Source: Caldicellulosiruptor changbaiensis (GTDB lineage Bacteria > Bacillota > Thermoanaerobacteria > Caldicellulosiruptorales > Caldicellulosiruptoraceae). From it: a stretch of DNA of 64,000 nt. Shown piece by piece: positions 1-8,235 of this stretch (positions are counted from its first letter, which is position 1; each line of letters starts with the position of its first letter). The notes under the pieces are model-generated. The model was not told the origin of the DNA. It did no database searches and saw only the letters and a list, made by a program, of their open reading frames with translations. The DNA lies in assembly GCF_003999255.1 (NCBI RefSeq), contig NZ_CP034791.1:1590501-1654500 (forward strand), written 5' to 3'. The position numbers and the translations under genes were made by a program.

Positions 1-93
1 TAAAATATAATCTTGTTGAAGATTTGTAAGCTCTAAAAACTTATCAACAAGCTTTTCCTTTTCTTCAAGAAGACTAATCAGTTTTTCATACAT
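1..93 (-). CDS. Partial FliT-like flagellar protein (N-terminus only)
   Basis: An open reading frame starts with ATG at 93 and runs off the left edge of the window. Its 31 visible residues begin MYEKLISLLEEKEKLVDKF and are Lys/Glu rich and helical, the style of FliT-type chaperones or short flagellar operon proteins. It starts 14 bases after the fliS stop codon, with AAGGG upstream, so it is probably the fourth gene of the flaG-fliD-fliS operon. FliT-like is inferred from position and composition only; too little is visible to confirm the family. Confidence 0.5.
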   Translation of the reverse strand, partial: MYEKLISLLEEKEKLVDKFLELTNLQQDYIL

Positions 94-107
94 AAACCCC
101 AACCCTT

Positions 108-488
108 TTATTTATTTTTTTGCTGTCTTGCAATCTTAATTGCCTCTGCCCATGTAGCCCGCATCTCTTCAACAATTTCAAGAGCTTCCTTTAGATATTT
201 TTTGTCCTTCTTTAAATTTGCCTGAATAAGCCATCTGTAAATAAAATCATATAAACTCATAAGATTTTTTGATATCTCATATTGCATATCAAGGGTTGAC
301 ATAAGCTCTGTGATGATATTTTCGGCTTTTATAATGTTCTCATTTGCTTTGTCAAACTTTTTTTCATCAATTGCCTGCATTGCAAGTTTTATAAATCTTA
401 TGCATCCATCATAAAGCATAAGAGTTAATTCTTCTGGTGGCTTTGTCATTATAACTTCTTCTTGATATCTTGCTGCTGCGTCCATCAT
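108..488 (-). CDS. fliS: Flagellar secretion chaperone FliS
   Basis: The 126-residue product matches FliS in length and sequence. It begins AAARYQEEVIMTKPPEELTLMLYDGCIRF, written here in two parts: the N-terminal Y-x-(8-10)-T-x-PPEEL segment, then LMLYDGCIRF, the family hallmark. The rest is the usual all-helical bundle. FliS binds the flagellin C-terminus in the cytoplasm, prevents early polymerisation and delivers flagellin to the export gate. The gene lies 90 bases downstream of fliD. GGAGG precedes two adjacent ATG codons, and either could be the start. The symbol is secure from both sequence and fliD-fliS synteny. Confidence 0.95.
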   Translation of the reverse strand: MMDAAARYQEEVIMTKPPEELTLMLYDGCIRFIKLAMQAIDEKKFDKANENIIKAENIITELMSTLDMQYEISKNLMSLYDFIYRWLIQANLKKDKKYLKEALEIVEEMRATWAEAIKIARQQKNK

Positions 489-577
489 TTATTTCCTCCT
501 ATAAATTATTTTTTCTTTTTGAGTCAAAGATGGTCATTCAGCTTTAGATTCACTTTTAACCCTATGATTCCTCTAAA

Positions 578-2248
578 TTATTTACTGCTAAATTGTTGGG
601 AAAGCCAGGAACTCTGTGCATTCATTTGGGACATTAGCGATTCAAGTAGAGAAAACTGCTTATAATATCTTTCTTCAATTTTTTCTAATCTATCCAGCTC
701 AGCATTCATTTGAGTTGCAATATATCTCAATTGTTTTCCAATGTAGCTGTTCGGATCATAACTGCTGGTAAAATAAGGCTTACCCGCCTTTTCATAAATT
801 TTATTTATAACGTCTTTTGAAAAATAATATATTCTTTGTAACAAACCTTGTTTTAATAAGTAACCATTATAATCGTAATACGTTTTTCCCGTTTGTGGAT
901 CTGTCTTTTTATAATCATCTAATGTTCCAACGGAAGCAGTAAACAATTTATATACACTATTCGGATCATTTTCTAATGCTTTTCTCAGTTTTTCTTCATC
1001 CTTTATATAGAGTTTCCCTGCTTTATTACCATCAAAATAACTATATGTTTCAATTCCTATATCAGTTAGTTGATTAATTTCTTCTGGTAATGAATCCACT
1101 TTTTCATAAACCCAATACCTCACATTATTCAAGAAGCTACCTAAAATCGAATCGTTGTAGAGCAAACCCTTTTTAGCTGCCTCTTCCCATTTTTTTATGT
1201 CATCATCTTTCATTTGGGATTTTTGCTCTTCCGTTAAAGGCTGAAACTCTCTATTTGGCCTTTCTGTTATTTTGCTATATATCTTATCAATAAGGTCATT
1301 GTATTTGCTGAGAAATTCTTTTATATTATTTATTGTAGAATCAACATCTTTTGAAATCGCAAATGACTGATACGTAAAAACTCCATTGACTAAAGTTTCT
1401 TTTTTAAGAGTAATAACTGTTCCCAAAAAAGTAAATGTATTTTGAGAAAATTCCTGGTCCTTCCAATAATCTACATTCCCAATTTTTATACTAACTTTTG
1501 CATTTTGTCCATTGGAATACATTGTAGAATCTTTTTGTATACTACTTATCTCACTATTTAAATTAAATGCTGTGAGAGCTCCTGTTTGTAATCTTTTTAT
1601 AAAAAGTTTCCCTTGGACATTATCATAATAAGCATCAACTTTTCCTGTTGATTTAAGAGCTGATGCTAAAGCTCTCTCAAAACCATCAACATCCAAATTT
1701 GATACATCAATCTTTATATACTTACTATCTTGTGGATTAGAAGTCTTTATATCTATTGAGACATTTCCAGCATTATCATCATTAACATAAACCCATATAG
1801 CTTTTTCAGGACTATTTTGTATGTTAGCCAAATCTGTACTACTAATTTTTGAAACAAACATAAAAGCAGGAGTTGCTATTTGGTCAACTTTTATTTGATA
1901 ATCTCCCACCAAACTGTTCGCAGTAGGTGCTGCATCAATATAACCACCGCTTATTGCATCACCCCAAGCTTTCATACTAATAAATTTAGAACTTGAAACT
2001 CTTAAATCAAAGACATAATCTCTAAAACTTGCTATCTCATTTGCCATATTCATATAATCTTCTCTCTGCCACTGAAGAAGCTGCTGCTGTTGATACAGTT
2101 TGTTATACCTTGCTTTTTGAATGCTCATCAAGCCCTGAATTATAGAATCTGTATCAAGCCCGCTTGCAAGTCCACCAATTCTTGTGTAATATTTGTATGC
2201 ATCATAAGGGCTTGTATAACTTGTAGAGATCGTTGAGCTTATATTCAT
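578..2248 (-). CDS. fliD: Flagellar hook-associated protein 2 (filament cap) FliD
   Basis: The 556-residue protein has the FliD layout. The N-terminal FliD_N domain carries RIGGLASGLDTDSIIQGLM at about residues 23-41, followed by a coiled-coil stretch (KARYNKLYQQQQLLQWQRED). The central D2/D3 region is variable. The C-terminal FliD_C domain contains DSILGSFLNNVR, LTDIGIETYSYFDG and a final coiled coil ending in SSWLSQQFSSK. FliD is exported and forms the pentameric or hexameric cap under which flagellin polymerises. The gene lies 14 bases after flaG and before fliS. Length is normal and the frame is intact. Confidence 0.95.
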   Translation of the reverse strand: MNISSTISTSYTSPYDAYKYYTRIGGLASGLDTDSIIQGLMSIQKARYNKLYQQQQLLQWQREDYMNMANEIASFRDYVFDLRVSSSKFISMKAWGDAISGGYIDAAPTANSLVGDYQIKVDQIATPAFMFVSKISSTDLANIQNSPEKAIWVYVNDDNAGNVSIDIKTSNPQDSKYIKIDVSNLDVDGFERALASALKSTGKVDAYYDNVQGKLFIKRLQTGALTAFNLNSEISSIQKDSTMYSNGQNAKVSIKIGNVDYWKDQEFSQNTFTFLGTVITLKKETLVNGVFTYQSFAISKDVDSTINNIKEFLSKYNDLIDKIYSKITERPNREFQPLTEEQKSQMKDDDIKKWEEAAKKGLLYNDSILGSFLNNVRYWVYEKVDSLPEEINQLTDIGIETYSYFDGNKAGKLYIKDEEKLRKALENDPNSVYKLFTASVGTLDDYKKTDPQTGKTYYDYNGYLLKQGLLQRIYYFSKDVINKIYEKAGKPYFTSSYDPNSYIGKQLRYIATQMNAELDRLEKIEERYYKQFSLLESLMSQMNAQSSWLSQQFSSK

Positions 2249-2262
2249 TCCTTCGTCACCAC

Positions 2263-2661
2263 CTATCTTCTCTCATCAACAAAAATGCCTGCAAGCTCCC
2301 AAAGCTTTGCAATTATATCCAAAATCTTCTCTGGTGGTATTTCTCTTATAAGCTCATTGGTCTCTTTGTCATAAACCTTTACTACTATCTCATGTGTCTC
2401 CTTGTGTATCGAAAACTCAAGCCTTGTGTACTTTGCCTCAAACGCTTTGTTTGCCTGGTTTATCATTTTAATAAGTGTATCTTCATCAAGTTCTTTTCTG
2501 CTGTTCTTGTCTGCCAGCTTATCATTAAATTCTTCTTTGTTTATACCCTTTTCTTCCTGCAAGCTAACTTCGATATTTTCAAGTTTTGTTTTGCTATCTT
2601 GAACTCTTGGGACTGTATTCGATATATCAACGGCTTTGATTCCAATGCCATCAACAACCAT
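2263..2661 (-). CDS. flaG: FlaG family flagellar protein
   Basis: This 132-residue protein has a variable N-terminus and the conserved FlaG C-terminal core: a KAFEAKYTRLEFSIHKETHE segment followed by VVKVYDKETNELIREIPPEK and a short helix. FlaG proteins sit next to fliD in many Gram-positive and Campylobacter genomes and influence filament length; the biochemical role is not well settled. Here flaG is the first gene of the flaG-fliD-fliS operon and lies just downstream of a sigma-28 promoter at 2699-2726. The frame and length are normal. Confidence 0.9.
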   Translation of the reverse strand: MVVDGIGIKAVDISNTVPRVQDSKTKLENIEVSLQEEKGINKEEFNDKLADKNSRKELDEDTLIKMINQANKAFEAKYTRLEFSIHKETHEIVVKVYDKETNELIREIPPEKILDIIAKLWELAGIFVDERR

Positions 2662-2698
2662 TTTCGCTTCCCTCTCTTTTTAGTCTTTTCTTATTATA

Positions 2699-2726
2699 TT
2701 ATCGGTTGTGGAAAGGAAAAAGTTTA
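2699..2726 (-). promoter_or_regulatory. Sigma-28 (FliA/SigD) promoter of flaG-fliD-fliS
   Basis: Read on the minus strand, TAAA at 2726-2723 is followed after exactly 16 bases by ACCGATAA at 2706-2699. This matches the sigma-28 consensus TAAA-N15/16-GCCGATAA. The -10 element ends about 37 bases upstream of the flaG start. The same spacing and -10 box recur before fliC. The assignment is from consensus match and gene context. Confidence 0.85.
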
Positions 2727-2977
2727 ATGAGTGCTTTATTTGCACTTTAGATTTGTGATAAAATATTTAGTGAGAACATATCCCCCAAAACACATGATCT
2801 ATTGTTTCTTGCAAAGAAAATACAACTTCCTTTAGACGCTTCTATGGCGGATTTTTTTTGACCTTCTTACAACTTTTAACATAAATACAAGGTATCCTGA
2901 TTATAAAAGAGAATTTCAAAAAAATGTACTCGAGAATATACACAAAATATAATTGAAAAAGTGGAGGTTGTTATAGA

Positions 2978-3298
2978 ATGGTTAAAAAGATTGATTCAAG
3001 AGTAAAAAATACAATTATGGAGTATATTAGTAAACTCAAAAAAGAAATAAATGTTATTGATGTATATCTCTTTGGTTCATATGCAAAAGGAAATTATCAT
3101 AATGATAGCGACATTGATATTGCAGTAATTTCTGACCAGTTCAAAGGTGACTGCATTGAAGATAGATTATTATTAATGCGACTTAGAAGAGATATCGACC
3201 TTAGAATTGAACCTCATCCTTTTAGACCTGAGGATTTTACCGATGAGAACCCTTTTGTAAAAGAAATTAAGGAGTATGGGATTAGAATACCATGTTAA
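2978..3298 (+). CDS. MNT-type nucleotidyltransferase domain protein
   Basis: This 106-residue protein is a minimal nucleotidyltransferase of the pol-beta superfamily. The signature LFGSYAKG (residues 31-38) is followed by DSDIDIAV with the metal-binding D45-x-D47 pair, and a third acidic residue is likely in RRDIDLRIE. Such proteins are often antitoxins (MntA) that AMPylate a HEPN/HepT partner encoded next door. No HEPN gene is adjacent here, so it is an orphan. A GGAGG ribosome site lies 10 bases before the ATG. It is one of few plus-strand genes in the window, which suggests separate acquisition. Domain call is firm; function is not. Confidence 0.85.
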   Translation: MVKKIDSRVKNTIMEYISKLKKEINVIDVYLFGSYAKGNYHNDSDIDIAVISDQFKGDCIEDRLLLMRLRRDIDLRIEPHPFRPEDFTDENPFVKEIKEYGIRIPC

Positions 3299-3451
3299 GA
3301 CTTATTGTTTTTGACTTCAAATATTTTTCCTTACCTGCACTCACATACTTCATTGATAAGTTCTTCAGTGCTTAAAATGATTGCTAACCACTTGTTCGAA
3401 AAAATATTCAAAGATAAAACTCTCATCTAATACACACTGAGCTACTTTTAT

Positions 3452-3892
3452 TCATTTCCCCATCAAATGACTGACTGCTATATTGCGAAAGCTCAATAAA
3501 GATCGACCAATTATAAGAGTTCTGTGACATTGTGCGGGATCAAATTCACTGCATATCAAAGTTATTGTTTCTTTTTATGTAAGGTTAAGTAAAATCTCTA
3601 TGCCTTCTTTAAACTTAATTGACTGGATTATTGCGATGTAATCCTAGTAACCCTTGGGATGTATAGAAAGAAAGATTTTTCCGGCTTTCCACCACGAAGA
3701 TCCCTAAGAAAAATATATCCAATATTTGCTTGTGCTAATGTATTTTCCAAATTTTTCCTAAACTTTGGAACAAACCTTGAAAAAGAATTTGTTCTTACAT
3801 CTACAAGTTCTAAAATTTTGCAGTTTTCCAATATATCTAAAAAAATCAACAAACCTTGTTGATAAATAGCCGATGATATATATTGGTTTCAT
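3452..3892 (-). pseudogene. Decayed DUF488 family gene
   Basis: A strong start is preserved (TAGGAGGTG before ATG at 3892) and encodes MKPIYIIGYLSTRFVDF, the family N-terminus. The frame then shifts and continues as FLDILENCKILELVDVRTN, SRFVPKF and LRDLRGGKPE, the VDVR and SR-x-x-P-x-F motifs of DUF488. Another shift and stops follow. A third segment reads FKEGIEILLNLT, stop, KETITLICSEFDPAQCHRTL, which is the C-terminal C(S/A)E-x-DP-x-x-CHR motif. At least two frameshifts and two in-frame stops separate pieces of one ancestral gene of about 145 codons. Function of the family is unknown. The reconstruction is by eye. Confidence 0.8.
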
Positions 3893-3941
3893 GAAATCAC
3901 CTCCTAACTGTAACTAAATATCTTAAAAATTCAAAATTGTA

Positions 3942-4172
3942 CTATCTGTCAAAAAACGATAAATTCTCATAGTGTTCAGACTGTGATTTTTTTACCCTGT
4001 TATAAAGCTCAATAAATAATTTTTCATACGTTTTATTACTTATTTTCTTTTCACTTTGTGAAAGTTTTAACCTTTTTATCGGTATCTGTTTTAAAATAGC
4101 GTCACGAAGGTCACGCCTCAATTTTATCTTAGCTAAAAAACTGTCACCCTCTTCATTTAATATTTTTAACAT
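3942..4172 (-). CDS. Small hypothetical protein
   Basis: This 76-residue basic frame begins six bases after the macro-domain gene stops, with GAGAGAG as a weak ribosome site. It is Lys/Arg rich and predicted helical (KLRRDLRDAILKQIPIKRLKLS). I recognise no family. It could be a small separate gene, or the remnant of a C-terminal part of the macro-domain protein, because DarG-type proteins carry an extra C-terminal domain; the visible sequence does not decide this. Confidence 0.45.
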   Translation of the reverse strand: MLKILNEEGDSFLAKIKLRRDLRDAILKQIPIKRLKLSQSEKKISNKTYEKLFIELYNRVKKSQSEHYENLSFFDR

Positions 4173-4178
4173 CTCTCT

Positions 4179-4682
4179 CTATATGCCTTCTGCTTCTTCC
4201 AGTTCATCAAGGCAAATATAAACAGGAATATCAACCCTTTTGAGATATTCAACCATAACTGCTTTAACTTGCGACCAAGGCAACTTCCCCGCATTTGTTC
4301 CCAGTTTAGGAAATGCTATAGATTTTATATTCCACTCTTTGTAATGCTGAACAAAATACTCAAGTCCCATCTTAATCCACTCAATTTTTGAAGGATATCT
4401 CCAATGATATTTTGTTGGAAAATTAACAATTTTAGTTCCATCTTTTGCAATATACAAATATGGTTCGCCAATTTTGACCTTATTATTTTTGCACCTAACG
4501 ACGTAATCTTCGTACATCTCTGGATATCTTAACTTGAATTCTAAGGCTATACCTGCTCCCATAACACCCATGCAATTGACTGTATTTACTATTGCATCAG
4601 CATTTGCGTTGAATACTGTGTTTCTGTAAAAATTGATATTTTCTATTGATTCAGCAATGAGTAATTTATCATTTCGTATCAA
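4179..4682 (-). CDS. Macro domain protein (DarG-like ADP-ribosylglycohydrolase fold)
   Basis: The 167-residue product is a single macro domain. ANADAIVNTVNCMGVMGAGI (about residues 26-45) is the ADP-ribose binding loop, including the N-x-V-N-C-x-G-x-MGAGIA pattern typical of the DarG branch. PTKYHWRYPSK and SIAFPKLGTNAGKLPW are the other two conserved blocks. DarG reverses DNA ADP-ribosylation by the toxin DarT, normally encoded just upstream. No DarT-like gene is visible here, so the protein is an orphan macrodomain hydrolase or ADP-ribose binder. It sits in an accessory cluster with a helicase and nuclease-like genes. Confidence 0.85.
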   Translation of the reverse strand: MIRNDKLLIAESIENINFYRNTVFNANADAIVNTVNCMGVMGAGIALEFKLRYPEMYEDYVVRCKNNKVKIGEPYLYIAKDGTKIVNFPTKYHWRYPSKIEWIKMGLEYFVQHYKEWNIKSIAFPKLGTNAGKLPWSQVKAVMVEYLKRVDIPVYICLDELEEAEGI

Positions 4683-4773
4683 ATTTTTCTTATTCCACTC
4701 CTCTTAGGTAGACTTATTATGAAAAATTAAGGCCTCTCCACATTTTTTGTTAACTTTATTAGAAGCATTCTTT

Positions 4774-5475
4774 CTACCACTGGTGTTTTATGTTTAAGAA
4801 ATAAGCATCAGTGTCAATATTTAAAATATCAATTAACATATTCAGACAAGTTAACATATTCAGACAAGGTTTTTTTGTATTCTCCAGACCTATTTTGAAA
4901 GTATTATCATCTAAATAGAATATATCTAAATGGTGTAATGGATGTTTATTAGCATTTCCTTTTTCCCATGCCTTCTTCCAATTCACTTCATCACAATCAT
5001 ATCTAAGATAACCATCTTCTGTAATTAATAAGTATTTCAAAATTTTTATTGAATTTTCAATTATTTTTAATGCAATTCCATCTTGAATTAATTCGTCTCT
5101 TTTGGCTTCAATATTTTCAATAATTACTTCAAAAAACTCTTTATTCTTTAAATCTTCTTCGATTTCTATTATTGACATCATTGTACTAATTATAGCATGA
5201 TCTATACGTATTTCATCCCACCATAATTCATAAATACCTTCTATCTCTTCTATTGAAAATGGAAAATATATGGTAAAAATTTTATTCTCATAATGATAGA
5301 ATACCCTTTGCATTTTTCTATCTTTCACCACAGTAATATTCGCATTTTTAATATCACAAGAGCTTTGATTTAAAATAATCTCTAACGTATTAATCAAAAT
5401 CTTAAGAATATCTATCTTATTCCTTATTGGTTTTTTAAAAAACTCTTTGTAGGAATAAAAGCTATATTTTTCCAT
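4774..5475 (-). CDS. Unknown 233-aa protein in accessory cluster
   Basis: I do not recognise this protein. It is acidic and mostly helical. The most distinctive stretch is near the C-terminus: GYLRYDCDEVNW, then NKHPLHHLDIFYLDDNTFKIGL, which looks like a small beta-rich domain. An 18-base perfect tandem duplication at about 4840-4875 repeats the codons for TCLNML within this region (CLNMLTCLNML). The gene lies 11 bases downstream of the SF1 helicase gene, so the two are probably co-transcribed and may act together. No signal peptide or membrane segment is evident. Confidence 0.7.
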   Translation of the reverse strand: MEKYSFYSYKEFFKKPIRNKIDILKILINTLEIILNQSSCDIKNANITVVKDRKMQRVFYHYENKIFTIYFPFSIEEIEGIYELWWDEIRIDHAIISTMMSIIEIEEDLKNKEFFEVIIENIEAKRDELIQDGIALKIIENSIKILKYLLITEDGYLRYDCDEVNWKKAWEKGNANKHPLHHLDIFYLDDNTFKIGLENTKKPCLNMLTCLNMLIDILNIDTDAYFLNIKHQW

Positions 5476-5486
5476 AGCAATTCACC

Positions 5487-7502
5487 CTAATTCCATACAT
5501 CTGTATATTTGCTAATTATATCTCTCAGCTCCGACTTATCCGAAGGCAAACTACCTCTATGCTTAATTATAAGTTTTTTGATTACTTTTCTCTCTTCACT
5601 TTCAATCTGAAATTCATCACAAACCTCCTCAAAATTCTCATCAGGTGACTTTTTAGCCTCTATTTGCAATTTCTTAATTTCTTCTTTCTCCTCTTCCGTT
5701 GGCTCTTTAGTCACTATACAAAACTCTTCCATTACTTTTCTTAATCCAGCTAAAATCAGCTTTAATTTTTCCTCACTATCTCCTGTTATTAAAAAAGACC
5801 TTAAAAAAGAACGAGAAAGCATAGTATATAGGCTATTTCTGTATCTCAAATCATTTTTTATTCCTTTCGTCACGCAAATAGAAAAACTAAATTCAAGCCC
5901 CTTTGCATTATTTATATTACTTAAAAAAACAGCATCTTTTTTATTCTTCTTAGAAATATATGCTCTATTGCTTTCCCATCCAAACTCATTATAAATTTTA
6001 GCTTCCAATTTTGATATCATCTCATATATGTCTCTATCATTATCTAAAAATATAACACCAATATCTCCTGGTTCTATATCGGGATATTGCTCTTTGCACT
6101 TTTTGATTACGCCAATTATATCTCCAATCAAGTCTTTGCTATTATAATAAATTATAACACTGTCTTTTATATTATCAATTTCTTCATCGCCAAACCTTTT
6201 TATTGGCTCTCTTTTTAAAATTACTTCTCCATTTTTTTTCTCAACAGTATAACCACATAGCTCCCATTCTCTGTCTTCTAACCAGTTCAACTTTTTTTCT
6301 TCAAATAGTCCCATACCTAAAGCATGAGCAAACATCAATGTTTTTGGATCAGTTCTATAGCATTTTTTTAATACAAAATCTGCCTCAACTATTTTATTAA
6401 TATCTTCTTTTTCGAAAATATCCTGGAAAATATCACCTACAACAAATACTTTTTCTTTAGCCACCAATTCACACAGAGCAATAAAACTATCGGGAAAATC
6501 TTGCCCTTCATCTACAAAAATATAATCAAAAGCATACTCTTCAATTCCCAAATTCTTTAGATCTTCAATTGCCATCTTACATGTTATATCAAAACTTTCA
6601 AAGTGATTAAAAGGATAAAATGGAATCCTATAAAAATTAGTTATATAACTATACAACCCAGAAAATGGATTTGTAGCTGTTCCCCATGCATGAGCAATAA
6701 ATAAATTTTCTTGTTTTATTTGTTTTGTAACCTTTGCTAAATTAAAAAAATTTATTAATCTTTCTCTTAATGTATTAGCTAAAACTTTGTTGTGACAAGT
6801 CAACGCAATTTTAATATTATCACTTGATAGATATAGATTTTTTATTTTGTGAAATAGCAATTCTGTTTTACCTGTCCCAGAAAGTCCTTGGACTTTTATA
6901 ACTTTTTTATCCGGGTCGTTATAGATAAACCTTGTCTGATCCAAATCGAACAAGATTATTCTCTGTTTAACCTTCTCCAATACAGATACTGGAACTAATT
7001 TGGTAATGATATTTGGATTATTAGCTACTCCAATAAGAAGTGAAACTATAATTTGAGATTTCCTTTGAGCTCCTATATTCCCTAAATCAATTCTATTCAA
7101 AAACTCATCATGATTACGTTTTTGTGCATATTCCAATAATTCTCTAACATTAAAAGTTTCTATTAACCCATCCTGTTCCCAATTTTTGGGTCTTCCAATA
7201 AGATTTTTAAAGCCAAGTACACCTGCCATTTCGCTAATGTCGTCTAAAATTTCATCTTTGTAATCTTCTATACCACTGTCATTATCTGAACAATCAACAA
7301 AAATAATTTTTTTTCCAGGAATTAATACCATATATGAATTCTCGTTATTATATTCCCTCTGGGAGTATGGAGAATGCAAAGGCTTTTCAATCATGTAAAT
7401 TTCTGACAAAAGTTTGTTTTTTATCTCTGAAAGAAAGGAAATTATCTGGCTATTCTTTTTTTCATCAGAAATCTTAATAAAAAAATTTTCTTTATTATCC
7501 AT
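5487..7502 (-). CDS. UvrD-like superfamily 1 helicase/ATPase
   Basis: This 671-residue protein has an N-terminal region of about 200 residues without a family I can name, then SF1 helicase motifs. Walker A is GLSGTGKT at 206-213, motif Ia is ALTCHNKVLANTLRERL, Walker B is YIFVDEGQDFPDS, motif III is VFVVGDIFQDIF, and a UvrD_C-type end has NAKGLEFSFSICVT and YTMLSRSF. Such proteins unwind or translocate on DNA, and many stand-alone ones belong to defence systems (for example GajB). No GajA-type OLD nuclease is adjacent, so Gabija is not supported. It probably heads a small operon with the 233-aa protein. Confidence 0.88.
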   Translation of the reverse strand: MDNKENFFIKISDEKKNSQIISFLSEIKNKLLSEIYMIEKPLHSPYSQREYNNENSYMVLIPGKKIIFVDCSDNDSGIEDYKDEILDDISEMAGVLGFKNLIGRPKNWEQDGLIETFNVRELLEYAQKRNHDEFLNRIDLGNIGAQRKSQIIVSLLIGVANNPNIITKLVPVSVLEKVKQRIILFDLDQTRFIYNDPDKKVIKVQGLSGTGKTELLFHKIKNLYLSSDNIKIALTCHNKVLANTLRERLINFFNLAKVTKQIKQENLFIAHAWGTATNPFSGLYSYITNFYRIPFYPFNHFESFDITCKMAIEDLKNLGIEEYAFDYIFVDEGQDFPDSFIALCELVAKEKVFVVGDIFQDIFEKEDINKIVEADFVLKKCYRTDPKTLMFAHALGMGLFEEKKLNWLEDREWELCGYTVEKKNGEVILKREPIKRFGDEEIDNIKDSVIIYYNSKDLIGDIIGVIKKCKEQYPDIEPGDIGVIFLDNDRDIYEMISKLEAKIYNEFGWESNRAYISKKNKKDAVFLSNINNAKGLEFSFSICVTKGIKNDLRYRNSLYTMLSRSFLRSFLITGDSEEKLKLILAGLRKVMEEFCIVTKEPTEEEKEEIKKLQIEAKKSPDENFEEVCDEFQIESEERKVIKKLIIKHRGSLPSDKSELRDIISKYTDVWN

Positions 7503-7597
7503 TAAAATTCCTCCAGCTTAGCAAAAGTGGAATACATAGTTTAGTTATAATTATAATACTTGTTAAAATTCTATTCAACTTTTTTTCTCAATATGAT

Positions 7598-8193
7598 TTA
7601 GAGATTAATTTTTTTACTTTCCCAAATTTTATATTGAATTAGATTAGAATTAAAAAAATTTCTATCAGAATACTTTTCTCCGTATTTCTTTATTCTCTTA
7701 GTAATAAAGCTATCAATATTACTCAGCAAAATGTTTTTAAATTTATCTCCCGTATGCTCCTTCGGTGAAATAAGTATTTTAACAATTGTATATTTCTCAT
7801 CCCAATAGCTACTGTTGTTCAATAATTGCTTATAAGCATTCTCAAACTCGTTACTTCCACTTTTATAAAATCCCAACCGCTGAAAACATTTTCTTAGTCT
7901 AGTTCCAATAAACAGGTTTTCATTCGAATAACCATCTTCACCACTTTTCACCTCGCAAATTACTCCTATAATATTTTCTTCAAATTTAGGAATCATATCC
8001 TTTGAATCTTTATGCCAGTCGTCTTCCATTCCTCCAATCTCTTCATAAACATAAGGAAATCTAATAGCAACAATATCAGTTTCATATGCTTTATTTTTCT
8101 TCTGTCGATTTCTATCCAGCACATAATTCTCTAAAACGAAAAAACCATAAACCGAAAATACCAATATGCAAGTTCTTCAGCATAATTTCGCAT
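7598..8193 (-). pseudogene. PD-(D/E)XK-like protein with N-terminal frameshift
   Basis: The long frame (7598-8164, TTG start) encodes a protein with YETDIVAIRF and GVICEVKSG, a D...E-x-K arrangement of the restriction endonuclease-like fold. A better start exists at ATG 8193 behind GGTGAGAG, reading MRNYAEELAYWYFRF. It then runs into a stop, while the other frame continues YGFFVLENYVLDRN. Joining them requires one missing base near 8149, and the total length of 596 bases is one short of a multiple of three. So an ancestral gene of about 198 codons has lost a base. A shortened protein from the TTG codon remains possible. Confidence 0.65.
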
Positions 8194-8235
8194 GTAACTC
8201 TCACCATCCCAGACTTTTTTATGTCAATCTTTTCC

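Noticed and set aside
2233-2727. Plus-strand open frame of 164 codons opposite flaG
   Set aside because: It lies over flaG and its promoter, is Phe/Leu/Tyr rich as mirror frames are, and has no homology pattern.
3659-3862. Plus-strand frame of 67 codons at the DUF488 site
   Set aside because: The opposite strand carries recognisable DUF488 motifs; this frame is its mirror.
4179-5475. DarTG toxin-antitoxin pair
   Set aside because: The macro domain is DarG-like, but the upstream 233-aa protein has no DarT (NAD-binding ADP-ribosyltransferase) motif.
5487-7502. Gabija GajB helicase
   Set aside because: No OLD-family nuclease gene (GajA) is adjacent, and the N-terminal 200 residues are not part of GajB.
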